In this document: piece by piece, positions 44,218 to 52,599 of the stretch
Numbering within the stretch: position 1 is the stretch's first letter
Layout: each line of letters opens with the position of its first letter
DNA from: JAVVSR01 sp036654095
Lineage (GTDB): Bacteria > Bacillota > Clostridia > Christensenellales > CAG-917
Length of the DNA stretch: 64,000 bases
NCBI GenBank assembly: GCA_036654095.1
Contig: JAVVSR010000002.1
Coordinates: 62,001 to 126,000, forward strand
Direction of reading: 5' to 3'
The notes under the pieces: model-generated
The model's input: only the letters and a program-made list of their open reading frames with translations
Database searches by the model: none
Told to the model about the DNA's origin: nothing
Made by a program: the position numbers and the translations under genes

Positions 44218-46293
44218 CTACTTTATTTCAAGCGCAGTATTGTAGCCTGCGCGTGTTGCATCTGCAATACGACCAACTTTTTTTGCGTCGCCAATAAGAT
44301 ATGACCGAGGAAAATTATTTTTAATCTCGTCAAATATTTTATTATCGGGACGAACGCCTATTGCAAGCACAACATTATCAACCTCAATCTCCTTAGAAAT
44401 ATTGGTTTTAACATCTTCTACAATTATGCCCTTATCTGTAATCTTAACAAGTTTATGAGATGTCAAAATTTCTGTTGAGTATTTTGAAAGCTTTTGCATA
44501 GCGTCATCAATATGCTGAAACCAACCACCTGGCGCGACAGTATCTGCCATTTCAATAATGGTAACTGAATTGCCTTGTTCATTTAATAATTCTGACGTTT
44601 CAAGGCCTGTCATTCCACTTCCGATAACGGCCACTTTTTTGCCACTAAGTTTTTCACTTCCGCCCAAAATCTCAGTAGTGGTGCAAACATTTGCGCGGTC
44701 AACGCCCTCAATCGCCCTAGGACGGATAGCCACGCCGCCTGTTGCGACAATAACAGCATAAGGATTAATTGACTTTAGCGTTTCAACTGACGCTGTTGTA
44801 TTGTATTTAATTTCGACGTTGAGCTTGGTTACAGAAGTGACTAAGTCTTCCGTACACCAACCAATTTTCTCTTTCTTAGGGCCTTTATTAGCAAGCTGCA
44901 ACTGACCGCCGGCTTGCGATGATTTTTCAAAAATAACGGGTTTAAATCCGCGCCTTGCAAGCACTTCCGCGGCGGTAAGCCCCGCGGGACCTGCGCCCAC
45001 AATCGCAACGACACGACCCGCGCCGTCTTTAGCTAAATTATTATTAAATCTTTCGCGGCCAATAGTTGGATTAACCGCGCATTCGCCGTGCGTGCCTTTA
45101 AATGCGTTTGTTTGCATACTTTGGAAACAGTACAAACAGCTTATGCAACGCTTAATATCTTCTGGTCGATTTTCAATACACTTTTCAACGAAATGTGGGT
45201 CAGCAAAATGTGGGCGCCCTAGCGAAATAAAATCTTGTATGCCCTCTTTAAGTTGAGCCTCGGCCTGCTCGGGGGTACGTATAAGATTAGCTGCAATAAC
45301 TGGAATTTTAACTTCCTTTTTGACAGCTGCCGCCATATATTTACGCCAACCGACATCAAACGATGTAGGCTCTAACCAATAGTTAAACGTGTCATAAGCA
45401 GCGCACGAAACATCAATAGCGTCAATACCAGCCTTTTCAAGCCTCTTTGCCATTTCAACGCCCTCGGCCAAAGCGTAACCCTTCCCCTCTTGCCCAATAA
45501 AGCTATAACACTCATCAACAGTCAACCTAACTATGATTGGATAATCTCCACAGTTTTTGCGTATACCCTCAATTATTTCAAGCAAAAACCTCATTCTGTT
45601 TTCAAGACATCCGCCATATTCATCCGTGCGCTTATTGGTATTAGGGCTCAAAAATTGTTGAATTAAATAGCCGTGCGATGCGTGCAATTCAACCGCGTCA
45701 ACACCTGCTTTTTGCAAACGAACTGCCGCTGAAACAAAATCTTTAATCAAACCCTTTACTTGACTTTTGGAAAGCGCACGCATTTTACTTTCAGCAAATT
45801 TGCTCTTTTCGCAAACTGACGGCGCATATACCTTCGGCACAATACCTTTTTGCATAAGTTTCGGCCCGATTTTGGGAACTATTTTAAATACAAGATTTTT
45901 AACACATTTTACATTTTGGAAAGGTATCATAAGCGGAATTGTGCCAATACATAACCCCAAGTTTTGTCTGCCGGGATGATGAAGTTGCACCGCAAGTTTC
46001 ACGCCATATTTGTGTATTCTATTTGCCATCTCGCGCATAGGTTCAATGTGATAATCGTGACTCATCGCAAGTTGCGCAAATGCAGACGCGCCAGTCACAT
46101 CGTTTACCCTAGTAATTTCCGTAATTATTAACCCCGTACCACCCTTGGCGCGTTCTTCATAATAATCCATCAACCTCTCAGTTGGTTTACCATTAAAATC
46201 ACCTAACCCCATAAGCATTGGCGCAAGTACAACGCGATTTTTAACGGCCATTTTACCGATATTCATTGGTGACAGCAACATTTCATAACTCAT
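44218..46293 (-). CDS. Old-yellow-enzyme/2-enoate reductase family flavoenzyme
   Basis: 691 residues from ATG 46293 after AGAGG. An N-terminal FMN barrel (about 1-370) has the substrate motif HASHGYLIQQFLSPNTNKR. A [4Fe-4S] motif follows, CISCLYCFQSMQ with a further Cys. FAD and NAD(P) folds follow, with VVAIVGAGPAGLTAAEVLA and KVAVIGSGMTGLETSE. Relatives reduce enoates, dienoyl-CoA or bile-acid/steroid double bonds (BaiCD type) in anaerobes. The true substrate cannot be read from sequence. It is the first gene of the operon ending in dgt and has its own promoter. Confidence 0.92.
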   Translation of the reverse strand: MSYEMLLSPMNIGKMAVKNRVVLAPMLMGLGDFNGKPTERLMDYYEERAKGGTGLIITEITRVNDVTGASAFAQLAMSHDYHIEPMREMANRIHKYGVKLAVQLHHPGRQNLGLCIGTIPLMIPFQNVKCVKNLVFKIVPKIGPKLMQKGIVPKVYAPSVCEKSKFAESKMRALSKSQVKGLIKDFVSAAVRLQKAGVDAVELHASHGYLIQQFLSPNTNKRTDEYGGCLENRMRFLLEIIEGIRKNCGDYPIIVRLTVDECYSFIGQEGKGYALAEGVEMAKRLEKAGIDAIDVSCAAYDTFNYWLEPTSFDVGWRKYMAAAVKKEVKIPVIAANLIRTPEQAEAQLKEGIQDFISLGRPHFADPHFVEKCIENRPEDIKRCISCLYCFQSMQTNAFKGTHGECAVNPTIGRERFNNNLAKDGAGRVVAIVGAGPAGLTAAEVLARRGFKPVIFEKSSQAGGQLQLANKGPKKEKIGWCTEDLVTSVTKLNVEIKYNTTASVETLKSINPYAVIVATGGVAIRPRAIEGVDRANVCTTTEILGGSEKLSGKKVAVIGSGMTGLETSELLNEQGNSVTIIEMADTVAPGGWFQHIDDAMQKLSKYSTEILTSHKLVKITDKGIIVEDVKTNISKEIEVDNVVLAIGVRPDNKIFDEIKNNFPRSYLIGDAKKVGRIADATRAGYNTALEIK

Positions 46294-46328
46294 ATTCATA
46301 CCTCTTATAATAGGCTTATTTGTTATTA

Positions 46329-46357
46329 AGTATAACATATGTAATAAAACTAAGCAA
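46329..46357 (-). promoter_or_regulatory. Sigma-A promoter of the reductase-to-dgt operon
   Basis: Minus-strand TTGCTT (46352-46357), 17-base spacer, TATACT (46329-46334), 36 bases before the start codon. Confidence 0.65.
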
Positions 46358-46407
46358 ACACATTGACAATTATCGGTAATAATCTATAAAAAATATTGCA
46401 AATGTAT

Positions 46408-46441
46408 GAAAAACGGACAACTATAAATAGCTGTCCGTTTT
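46408..46441 (-). terminator. Terminator of the sigma/serpin operon
   Basis: AAAACGGACA (46410-46419) pairs with TGTCCGTTTT (46432-46441), 10 bp, 12-base loop, U-rich on both strands. It lies 38 bases after the serpin stop. Confidence 0.8.
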
Positions 46442-46478
46442 CCATCTTAGAAGGATTATGTTTTGCGCTGTTAGAGGA

Positions 46479-47888
46479 TTAAATATTTTGTACAGCGCCA
46501 GTAAAAATAGGCACGTTATTTCGCATTATCGCATAAATAAATGGCTTGTCAAGCTCAAACTGTAATGTTTGATTTTGATTAAAGTGAACGTTTGTTGGAG
46601 CTTTGTCGTCAACTAACAACGAACCTGCATTTGCTCCCGATATGTCTAAAGAAATAAACGCTTTTGTGACAAAATTTGATACATATAGATTACCCGCTGC
46701 AAAATTATTTAAGTTAGCTTTGTCAGCGCAAAAAATATCTGTAACACCGAAATTGCTTATTATTTTTTTCATATCCTGATTAGAGGTAATTGAAAAAGTC
46801 GGAAATTTACAAACAAGATTACCATCAACAAGATTTTCTTGCAAACTAAATGTTGCAGCCTCTTGTAACAATCCTTTATTTAAAATATCCGAAATAGTAT
46901 TGTTTCCATTTGGCTTTATCAAAACCAAATTATAATTGCCCAGCATATTTACTTTAGCCGATGTATAATTTGCGCTTTCATAAAACACTTTTCCTGTTGA
47001 TTTATAAAGCAAGGCATTGGCAATTTTCGAACCTTCGTTAGGATGTGCGCTAAATTTTAAAGTTGTTTCTTCTAAATTACTCTTGTCCCAACTCGCCGAA
47101 AAATCTATTAGCGAAAATAATTTTAAAACAGATTCCATCTCGCCAATATCATTTTTTGTTCCAAACTTGCCGTCACTGTTGTCACTGAGCCACGAGCGTA
47201 TAGATTTTCCCATAACTGGTTTATTAAAGTTGCCATTAAAAATATCTGCTTTATAATTAATTGCTAATCTTTCAGCGGCAGGTTGGTTGTAATTTTTCAA
47301 GTTGTTAAACCAAGCGGAATTGTTTATAAGTAGACGCGCTTCATCAGTATTTTGGCAAAAGTAATTATAAATAAGTTTATATGTTTCGTCCGATTGCGCG
47401 CCAGCCCCTAAACAATCAACTAATTGTTGTTTTGTTTCGCCGTTGGCCATTTCCTGAAGAATACCAATCATAAAATAAACAGCAAACGGTGAAAATACTG
47501 AATTATCTTCATTTGAAAGCAAGGTCGCTTCCGAAAGTTTGAACAGCGAATCGTTTAATCGAGCTTGCACAGTATCATCTAGTTTAATGTTATTAGCTTG
47601 CAAATTTTTAGCATGCTGACTTCCGCTAATTTTAACCATATCGGTAGCGGTCGATATAGCAAAATCATTGTAGTTAATGTTCCGTCCTTTTATGCTTATA
47701 GCGACGCCTGTTATTGCCAAACAAATAATCAGCACGCTTGCAATGCTACTTGCCCAAAGTTTTTTACTTTTAAATTTGTATTTATGTTCACGAGAATATG
47801 AAGTATCAACTGCTTGCTTTACACTTTCCTTTAGCATAACAGGCACTTCAATCTCGGATAATACACTTTTAAAATCTTTATCGGTCAA
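46479..47888 (-). CDS. Membrane-anchored serpin with anti-sigma-like N-terminus
   Basis: 469 residues. A charged cytoplasmic N-terminus (about 1-43) is followed by one membrane helix (about 44-64) and an extracellular serpin domain (about 95-469). Serpin signs are NSVFSPFAVYFMIGILQEMA, INNSAWFN, the breach/shutter-like FSLIDFSASWD, and the end ELDKPFIYAIMRNNVPIFTG. The reactive-loop hinge reads DISGANAGSLLVDD instead of the Glu-Gly-Thr-Glu-Ala-Ala type, with mostly small residues, so inhibition is possible but uncertain. It starts with TTG 47888, seven bases after GGAGG and four after the ECF sigma stop. The layout is that of an anti-sigma factor whose outside domain is a serpin. Confidence 0.88.
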   Translation of the reverse strand: MTDKDFKSVLSEIEVPVMLKESVKQAVDTSYSREHKYKFKSKKLWASSIASVLIICLAITGVAISIKGRNINYNDFAISTATDMVKISGSQHAKNLQANNIKLDDTVQARLNDSLFKLSEATLLSNEDNSVFSPFAVYFMIGILQEMANGETKQQLVDCLGAGAQSDETYKLIYNYFCQNTDEARLLINNSAWFNNLKNYNQPAAERLAINYKADIFNGNFNKPVMGKSIRSWLSDNSDGKFGTKNDIGEMESVLKLFSLIDFSASWDKSNLEETTLKFSAHPNEGSKIANALLYKSTGKVFYESANYTSAKVNMLGNYNLVLIKPNGNNTISDILNKGLLQEAATFSLQENLVDGNLVCKFPTFSITSNQDMKKIISNFGVTDIFCADKANLNNFAAGNLYVSNFVTKAFISLDISGANAGSLLVDDKAPTNVHFNQNQTLQFELDKPFIYAIMRNNVPIFTGAVQNI

Positions 47889-47892
47889 CTTG

Positions 47893-48357
47893 CTACCTCC
47901 AGTCGTCTTTTAATTGCTCCCTAGCGCGCATCAATCTTGCCTTTACGTTTGATGGCGTTATTTTTAAATATTGCGAAATTTCCTTAACACTGTATCCATA
48001 ATAATAATAAAGCAGTATAACCATTTTATACTTTTCAGGCAACGCTAATATCAATGGTAAATTGCTGTCAGGCATTGACATTGCGGGATGATTTTCAATA
48101 AATTCATCGCCCACTTCTCGCTGTTTATACGCCTTCTTAATGTAATTTTTAGCAAGATTTTGTGTTACTTTAATTATCCAAGCGCGCTCGTGTCGTTCGT
48201 CGTTAAAGTCGGGAGAATTGTAGCATAACTTTACAAAAAGTTCCTGCGTGATATCTTCGCTATCCGCAGCGTTTCGAGTAAATATGTAGGCTATCCGATA
48301 CACTAAAGCATGATAGCTTTCATATAATGTCTCAAACTCCTTTACTTTGCCACTCAT
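47893..48357 (-). CDS. ECF RNA polymerase sigma factor
   Basis: 154 residues from ATG 48357 after a GAGGG site. Region 2 (about 5-75) includes FTRNAADSEDITQELFVKLC; region 4 (about 95-150) includes YYYGYSVKEISQYLKITPSN and VKARLMRAREQLK. It is paired with the serpin membrane protein directly downstream, which should control it. A sigma-A promoter lies about 110 bases upstream; TGTAACC near 48395, close to the start codon, could be part of an autoregulated ECF promoter, but the -10 is unclear. Confidence 0.92.
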   Translation of the reverse strand: MSGKVKEFETLYESYHALVYRIAYIFTRNAADSEDITQELFVKLCYNSPDFNDERHERAWIIKVTQNLAKNYIKKAYKQREVGDEFIENHPAMSMPDSNLPLILALPEKYKMVILLYYYYGYSVKEISQYLKITPSNVKARLMRAREQLKDDWR

Positions 48358-48464
48358 ATTCCCTCTACCATAACAAACAGCGCTAAATCGTATATGGTTA
48401 CATTTTATTTTCAATCCGCAAAAATCACGGCTTGAATTTAATCTTTTGTTTTTTATTTAACTTC

Positions 48465-48494
48465 ATTGTAACATTAATTTAAACAATATATCAA
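48465..48494 (-). promoter_or_regulatory. Sigma-A promoter of the sigma/serpin operon
   Basis: Minus-strand TTGATA (48489-48494), 18-base spacer, TACAAT (48465-48470). Confidence 0.55.
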
Positions 48495-48857
48495 GTTTTT
48501 ATTGTAAATTTTATAAACGGATTATTTTCAACTTTTTTTAAAAAATTTTCAATACATACTTAGATTGCAAATTTAGTTATAAATTCATATCGCTACTTTA
48601 TTACCATATTTATTTTTATTTTTTTATTTTATAATTTTAAAGTTTTCGGTTTTCTGCTAATTTTACTAAATTTTTCATACTTCTTTTCCTTTTTTGCAAT
48701 AAAAAAAGCACCAATTCATTTTGGTATTTGCGCTTACTCAAAAAGGAAAATCCTAATTCACTGCCTCAAAAAAAGCTCAAGAACAAAACCTTAAGCCGAT
48801 TTTTTTAAAAAAGACAACGAAAAATCCTAATTCACTGCTTAAAAAAAGAACAAAAAG
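48495..48857. other. AT-rich stretch with a direct repeat
   Basis: Holds an 18-base exact direct repeat AAAATCCTAATTCACTGC at 48747-48764 and 48821-48838, with similar flanks. It also has a weak hairpin ACCAA/TTGGT near 48711-48727 with seven T on the minus strand, a possible backup terminator. No gene seen. Confidence 0.6.
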
Positions 48858-48888
48858 AAAACCTAAGTAGAGGTTCTACTTAGGTTTT
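48858..48888 (-). terminator. Terminator of tRNA-Val
   Basis: Perfect 14-bp stem AAAACCTAAGTAGA/TCTACTTAGGTTTT with a 3-base loop, directly after the tRNA. Confidence 0.85.
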
Positions 48889-48891
48889 ATT

Positions 48892-48967
48892 TGGTGGACG
48901 ATAACGGACTCGAACCGCTGACTTTCTCCACGTCAAGAAGACACTCTACCAGCTGAGTTAATCGTCC
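48892..48967 (-). tRNA. tRNA-Val (anticodon GAC)
   Basis: 76 nt with encoded CCA. Acceptor GGACGAT/ATCGTCC, anticodon stem TCTTC/GGAGA with loop TTGACGT, T arm with GGTTCGAGTCC. Own promoter and terminator. Confidence 0.95.
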
Positions 48968-48987
48968 ATATTTTTTTACCTTCAAAT

Positions 48988-49016
48988 ATTTTAGCATACC
49001 TTTTACTTTTTGTAAA
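48988..49016 (-). promoter_or_regulatory. Sigma-A promoter of tRNA-Val
   Basis: Minus-strand TTTACA (49011-49016), 17-base spacer ending TGC, TAAAAT (48988-48993), twenty bases before the tRNA. Confidence 0.65.
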
Positions 49017-49091
49017 TTATTTATCGTCCATTTTGCCTTATTTCGTATAAATATTTTTTTGTAGGTAATATTAATGTAATGGAGGTATTTT

Positions 49092-49688
49092 ATGAAACTT
49101 TTAGAAAGCAAAACATATCTGAATTTAGCTAAGGCTTATGCCGGCGAATGTCAAGCACATATTCGCTACAAATTTATTGAGTACGGTGCGCGCAACGAGG
49201 GTTATGTTGCAATGGCCGAACTTGTGGACAAGGTGGTATACAATGAATTTAATCACGCGCGTATGTTGTATTCGTTTATTCAAACTGCCGACGAAAAAAC
49301 TATTGAAAACATCGATATTTGTTCGGGCTATCCTTTCAAAGAAAAATGGAACCTTATTGACAACCTAAAGTTATCGGCAGAAGATGAAAACAATGAAGCT
49401 ACAAAAATCTATCCTGCTTACGAAAAAACTGCACGCGATGAAGGGTTTACAGATATTGCAAATTTATTTAAAAATCTTATTCAAGTGGAAACCTGTCACA
49501 AAATGTTATTTGAGCAACTTCACTGTCAAATGAAAAGCGGTACGATGTACAAAAAACCAACTGCCGTAAAATGGAAGTGTGGTGGCTGTGGTTATGAAGC
49601 TACGTCCAAGGAAGCGTTTAAGGTTTGCCCTTTATGTCAAGCAAAGCAAGGTGTTGTAATGTTAAAAATCGAGGACGCTGCAAACTAA
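49092..49688 (+). CDS. rbr: Rubrerythrin
   Basis: 198 residues, usual length. The four-helix ferritin-like domain (about 1-145) has the di-iron ligands in AGECQAHIRY, NEFNHARM, EKTARDEGF and QVETCHKM. The rubredoxin domain (about 157-190) has WKCGGCGYE and VCPLCQAKQ. It reduces hydrogen peroxide with NAD(P)H-derived electrons and so completes the superoxide reductase pathway begun by dfx elsewhere in the window. It is the first plus-strand gene, with TGGAGG before ATG 49092. I see no PerR box or clear promoter in the 75 bases shared with the tRNA-Val promoter. Confidence 0.95.
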   Translation: MKLLESKTYLNLAKAYAGECQAHIRYKFIEYGARNEGYVAMAELVDKVVYNEFNHARMLYSFIQTADEKTIENIDICSGYPFKEKWNLIDNLKLSAEDENNEATKIYPAYEKTARDEGFTDIANLFKNLIQVETCHKMLFEQLHCQMKSGTMYKKPTAVKWKCGGCGYEATSKEAFKVCPLCQAKQGVVMLKIEDAAN

Positions 49689-49888
49689 AAATATATAATT
49701 TAAACATTTTATGTTTTACAAATGCACGTATTGCAAATTCAATATTGAATAATTATGTTAATTATTTTTAACACTAAATTGCACCGTTTATAATCTTTTT
49801 GACGGTTTATAAAACTGCAAATTTTATTATTTAAAATATTGTGTTATTAACCATTATAAATTAAAAATTTAATTTTTGTTTGCAACAA
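49689..49888. other. AT-rich stretch after rubrerythrin
   Basis: No gene; the first recognisable structure is the hairpin at 49889. Confidence 0.4.
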
Positions 49889-49945
49889 ATTCTCCGCGCT
49901 TAATAATTTCAAATGCGTACGCTTGATAAGCGCGGAGAATTTTTA
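49889..49945 (+). terminator. Long-loop GC-rich terminator after rubrerythrin
   Basis: Perfect 14-bp stem ATTCTCCGCGCTTA/TAAGCGCGGAGAAT with a 24-base loop and five T on the plus strand. It is 200 bases after the gene. Confidence 0.6.
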
Positions 49946-49987
49946 TATATATCAATATTTCGATAATATAAAATGCACTTTTTTACA

Positions 49988-50015
49988 AACTCGGCAGGTT
50001 AGTTGCCGAGTTTTG
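49988..50015. terminator. Second hairpin, terminator-like
   Basis: Perfect 9-bp stem AACTCGGCA/TGCCGAGTT, 7-base loop, T run after it on the plus strand and TTTGTAAAA on the minus strand. Confidence 0.6.
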
Positions 50016-50079
50016 CTTTCGATTTTTACGCTTTCAATAAATTTGTCGAAATATTGCAAACATCAAACTTATTTATAAT

Positions 50080-50108
50080 TTGACATTACATCATAAGTTT
50101 GTTATTAT
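50080..50108 (+). promoter_or_regulatory. Sigma-A promoter of the GH16 gene
   Basis: TTGACA (50080-50085), 17-base spacer, TATTAT (50103-50108), twenty bases before the start codon. Confidence 0.8.
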
Positions 50109-50127
50109 TAAATATTAGGAGAACATT

Positions 50128-50976
50128 ATGAAAAATATAAATAAAAAATTTGTCGCTTTAATAGCAATAGTTTTGTTACAAAGTGTACTGCTAATTGGTG
50201 TGCTTTCGGGTTGTAAAGACGATGAGAAACCTGTAGATACAAACTTAATTTTTAATGATGATTTTAACACTTTAGACACAAACACTTGGAATGTATACGA
50301 TGAATTACGTCGTGGCGGATATTGGAAACCGCAACAAGTTTTTACCGATGATGGTAACCTCGTAATACGTACATCAATAGTTGACGGCAATTACATAACA
50401 GGCGCGGTTGATACCGCGGGCAAAGTCGAACATACATTTGGATATTATGAGTCACGTTGTAAAGTTCCGAAAACGCACGGAATTTGGGCGGCGTTTTGGA
50501 TAATGTGCAACGGTATGGGGCTTAACAATCCCGACGCTACTATCGGCGGCGCAGAAATCGACATTTTTGAATCTCCATTTTATCCAACCAATTTATTTCA
50601 AGCGGCCATACATATCGGCGGTTACGGGGAAAATAAAATAGACTATTCGTTTTTGACTTTCAACCTTGAGAACAATGGTATTGATGTTGACGATTTTTAT
50701 ACAGATTGGCACACCTTTGGTCTTGATTGGCAAGCCGACGGTTACAAATTTTATTATGACGACAACTTAATTTGGGAAACGAATTGCGACAACAATGTAT
50801 CGACTGTCAACAGTTTTCTATTTTTATCGTGTGAAATAGCAGGCACAAATGCCGTTCCCGGTCAAAGTCCTTTCTTTGGCGGTGGTCACCCAAACAAAAA
50901 TGACCCCGATGATATGCCAAAAGATTTTCTAATTGACTATGTCAGGATTTTCAAAACGAAGCCAATACATAAGTAG
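50128..50976 (+). CDS. GH16 glycoside hydrolase lipoprotein
   Basis: 282 residues. A lipoprotein signal peptide with lipobox VLSGC (Cys 29). The GH16 catalytic domain (about 38-278) has the signature EIDIFE with nucleophile Glu 143 and acid/base Glu 148, and DWHTFGLDWQADGYKFYYD. Family members cut beta-1,3 or beta-1,3-1,4 glucans, galactans or agar; the specificity cannot be set from sequence. It is anchored outside the membrane. It is alone on the plus strand between two hairpins, with AGGAG before ATG 50128. Confidence 0.93.
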   Translation: MKNINKKFVALIAIVLLQSVLLIGVLSGCKDDEKPVDTNLIFNDDFNTLDTNTWNVYDELRRGGYWKPQQVFTDDGNLVIRTSIVDGNYITGAVDTAGKVEHTFGYYESRCKVPKTHGIWAAFWIMCNGMGLNNPDATIGGAEIDIFESPFYPTNLFQAAIHIGGYGENKIDYSFLTFNLENNGIDVDDFYTDWHTFGLDWQADGYKFYYDDNLIWETNCDNNVSTVNSFLFLSCEIAGTNAVPGQSPFFGGGHPNKNDPDDMPKDFLIDYVRIFKTKPIHK

Positions 50977-51144
50977 AACTATTTATAAAAAATTTAAATG
51001 TGCTTACATTTTTAGATAATTATGTAAAAGAAATTAGTTTATTTGAACTATTTAAAAATTATGCAACTTAAACACTTGTTTCGTATTTAAAGTTTATCGC
51101 GCAAACAGATGTTAAAATTCCTTTACAATATGGTTTAATAATAA

Positions 51145-51175
51145 AAAAGGCCCTTCCATTTTGGAAAGGCCTTTT
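51145..51175. terminator. Bidirectional terminator between the GH16 and WG-repeat genes
   Basis: AAAAGGCC-TTCC pairs with GGAA-GGCCTTTT (one mismatch). The U run is present on both strands, so it serves the converging genes. Confidence 0.8.
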
Positions 51176-51248
51176 ATCTATCTTATATCATTAAATTAAA
51201 ACAAAATAGTTTGTACTAGCCGTCTACCTAAACCATTTTCGCGCTAGT

Positions 51249-52235
51249 TTATTTCGACCAAAGCGTAGTCCCGTCAGGCGCAATAGTACCCCACTTGCCG
51301 CTTTCCTTAACCTTAGCTCTGCCATTTTCAAATGCCGTAGCTGCATCAAATTTACAGTCAATCACGCGCTCATTATTTTTATTAATATATCCGCATTTTT
51401 CGTGTTCAAAAATCACAGCAAAGCCCTCGCTAAAACTCATAGCGCAGTCATACATCGGTTCGATTACATACTCGCCCGATGGATTAATAAAACCAAATAA
51501 TTCGTTTACTTCAACACAAGCAAGCCCTTCCTTAAAATTGAAAACCTCATCGAACTTAGGCTCAATAACGGTGCGCAGACCATTGCTAAAGCCCCACTTT
51601 CCATTTTTTGTAATTTTACGCCATTCTTCAAGTGGCAATTCAACCTTGGGAAGTTTAGGTTCAAACACTTTTTGTTTGACATCTGGTTTTAATTGTCTTG
51701 AGTCGATTTTAGGAAGTTTTGGGTCAAACTTTGTATTTTTCGGTTCAGGACGTTTGTCAACGCGTGGTTTTTGTTCAGCCCGAGATTGTTCCACCTTAGG
51801 CTGTTTGATGTTAGCCCTATCTTGTTTGGAAATGGCATTTGCATTAATCACTGACTTATTTTCGCGTTGATTTGGCCGTATTGGCTCAACACTATCGACC
51901 TTTGCGACATCTAAACCCTCTTTTGGCGCGCCATCTCTCGACGTTTCATATACGGGTTGCGGCAACAGCTCAATGCCTTTTTCGGCAATCTTAGCTTTGA
52001 CATTAATCAAATGTTTTTTATTGAAAGTTTGCACACGGAACAATTCTCTCTCAGTGTGCTTTGCAATATCATAAATGGTAACAAAGTTATTTTTTTTCAA
52101 AAGCTCAAGAGTATCTGGATACAAGCCAAGCTCCTCAATCGGTAACGCCAAAACTTCTTTATCACCCTTAACTTCTATTGGAAGACGATTGTTTGTATTA
52201 CTGTGGGGACGGAAATGTTTTTTATTATTAGCCAT
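51249..52235 (-). CDS. RNA polymerase alpha-CTD-like domain fused to WG repeats
   Basis: 328 residues from ATG 52235 after GAGG. After a basic start, residues about 29-90 resemble the RpoA C-terminal domain (LPIEELGLYPDTLELLKKN, RELFRVQTFNKKHL): helix-hairpin-helix fold kept, but the UP-element contacts Arg265 and Asn268 of E. coli are not. A Lys/Gln/Pro-rich linker follows (about 95-200), with the near-repeated FDPKLPKID and FEPKLPKVE. Three WG/KWG repeats close it (about 204-328: NGKWGFSNGLRTVIEPKFDE and two more). No signal peptide, so it is cytoplasmic. I know no function. Its promoter is well formed. Confidence 0.8.
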   Translation of the reverse strand: MANNKKHFRPHSNTNNRLPIEVKGDKEVLALPIEELGLYPDTLELLKKNNFVTIYDIAKHTERELFRVQTFNKKHLINVKAKIAEKGIELLPQPVYETSRDGAPKEGLDVAKVDSVEPIRPNQRENKSVINANAISKQDRANIKQPKVEQSRAEQKPRVDKRPEPKNTKFDPKLPKIDSRQLKPDVKQKVFEPKLPKVELPLEEWRKITKNGKWGFSNGLRTVIEPKFDEVFNFKEGLACVEVNELFGFINPSGEYVIEPMYDCAMSFSEGFAVIFEHEKCGYINKNNERVIDCKFDAATAFENGRAKVKESGKWGTIAPDGTTLWSK

Positions 52236-52251
52236 AAAATACCTCGAAACT

Positions 52252-52280
52252 ATTTTAGCACACAACTTATATATTTACAA
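52252..52280 (-). promoter_or_regulatory. Sigma-A promoter of the WG-repeat gene
   Basis: Minus-strand TTGTAA (52275-52280), 17-base spacer ending TGC (extended -10), TAAAAT (52252-52257). Confidence 0.65.
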
Positions 52281-52599
52281 CTGCTTAACAACGCTTTTAT
52301 ATATATTGACTTATTTTCTTTTAACATATATAATGATAAATGTAAATTTGTATATAAAAAACAATAAATTTAAGTTTAAAAAAGCAAGTAATTAACCTTT
52401 ACCAAGGGGCTTATTGGTTAATAAAAAAATGTAATTAAATGTTAATGTCATCAAATATCGATGTATATTTGTGTGCAGAAAACTTGTATTTTAAAATTAT
52501 TATATCGTTATAATTGTTAAAATTTGAATATAAATATCTAATTAAAAATAAGTAATTTATTAAAAAAACACAAAATACTAAATTATTTGAGGATACCTA
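52281..52599. other. Divergent intergenic region
   Basis: Very AT-rich, between the WG-repeat gene and the large plus-strand gene. A TATAAT is seen near 52508 but the spacing to its TTGTAT is 19, too long for a firm promoter call. Confidence 0.4.

Noticed and set aside
48887..49111. Minus-strand frame of 74 codons over tRNA-Val
   Set aside because: Includes the tRNA gene and its promoter; not a protein gene.
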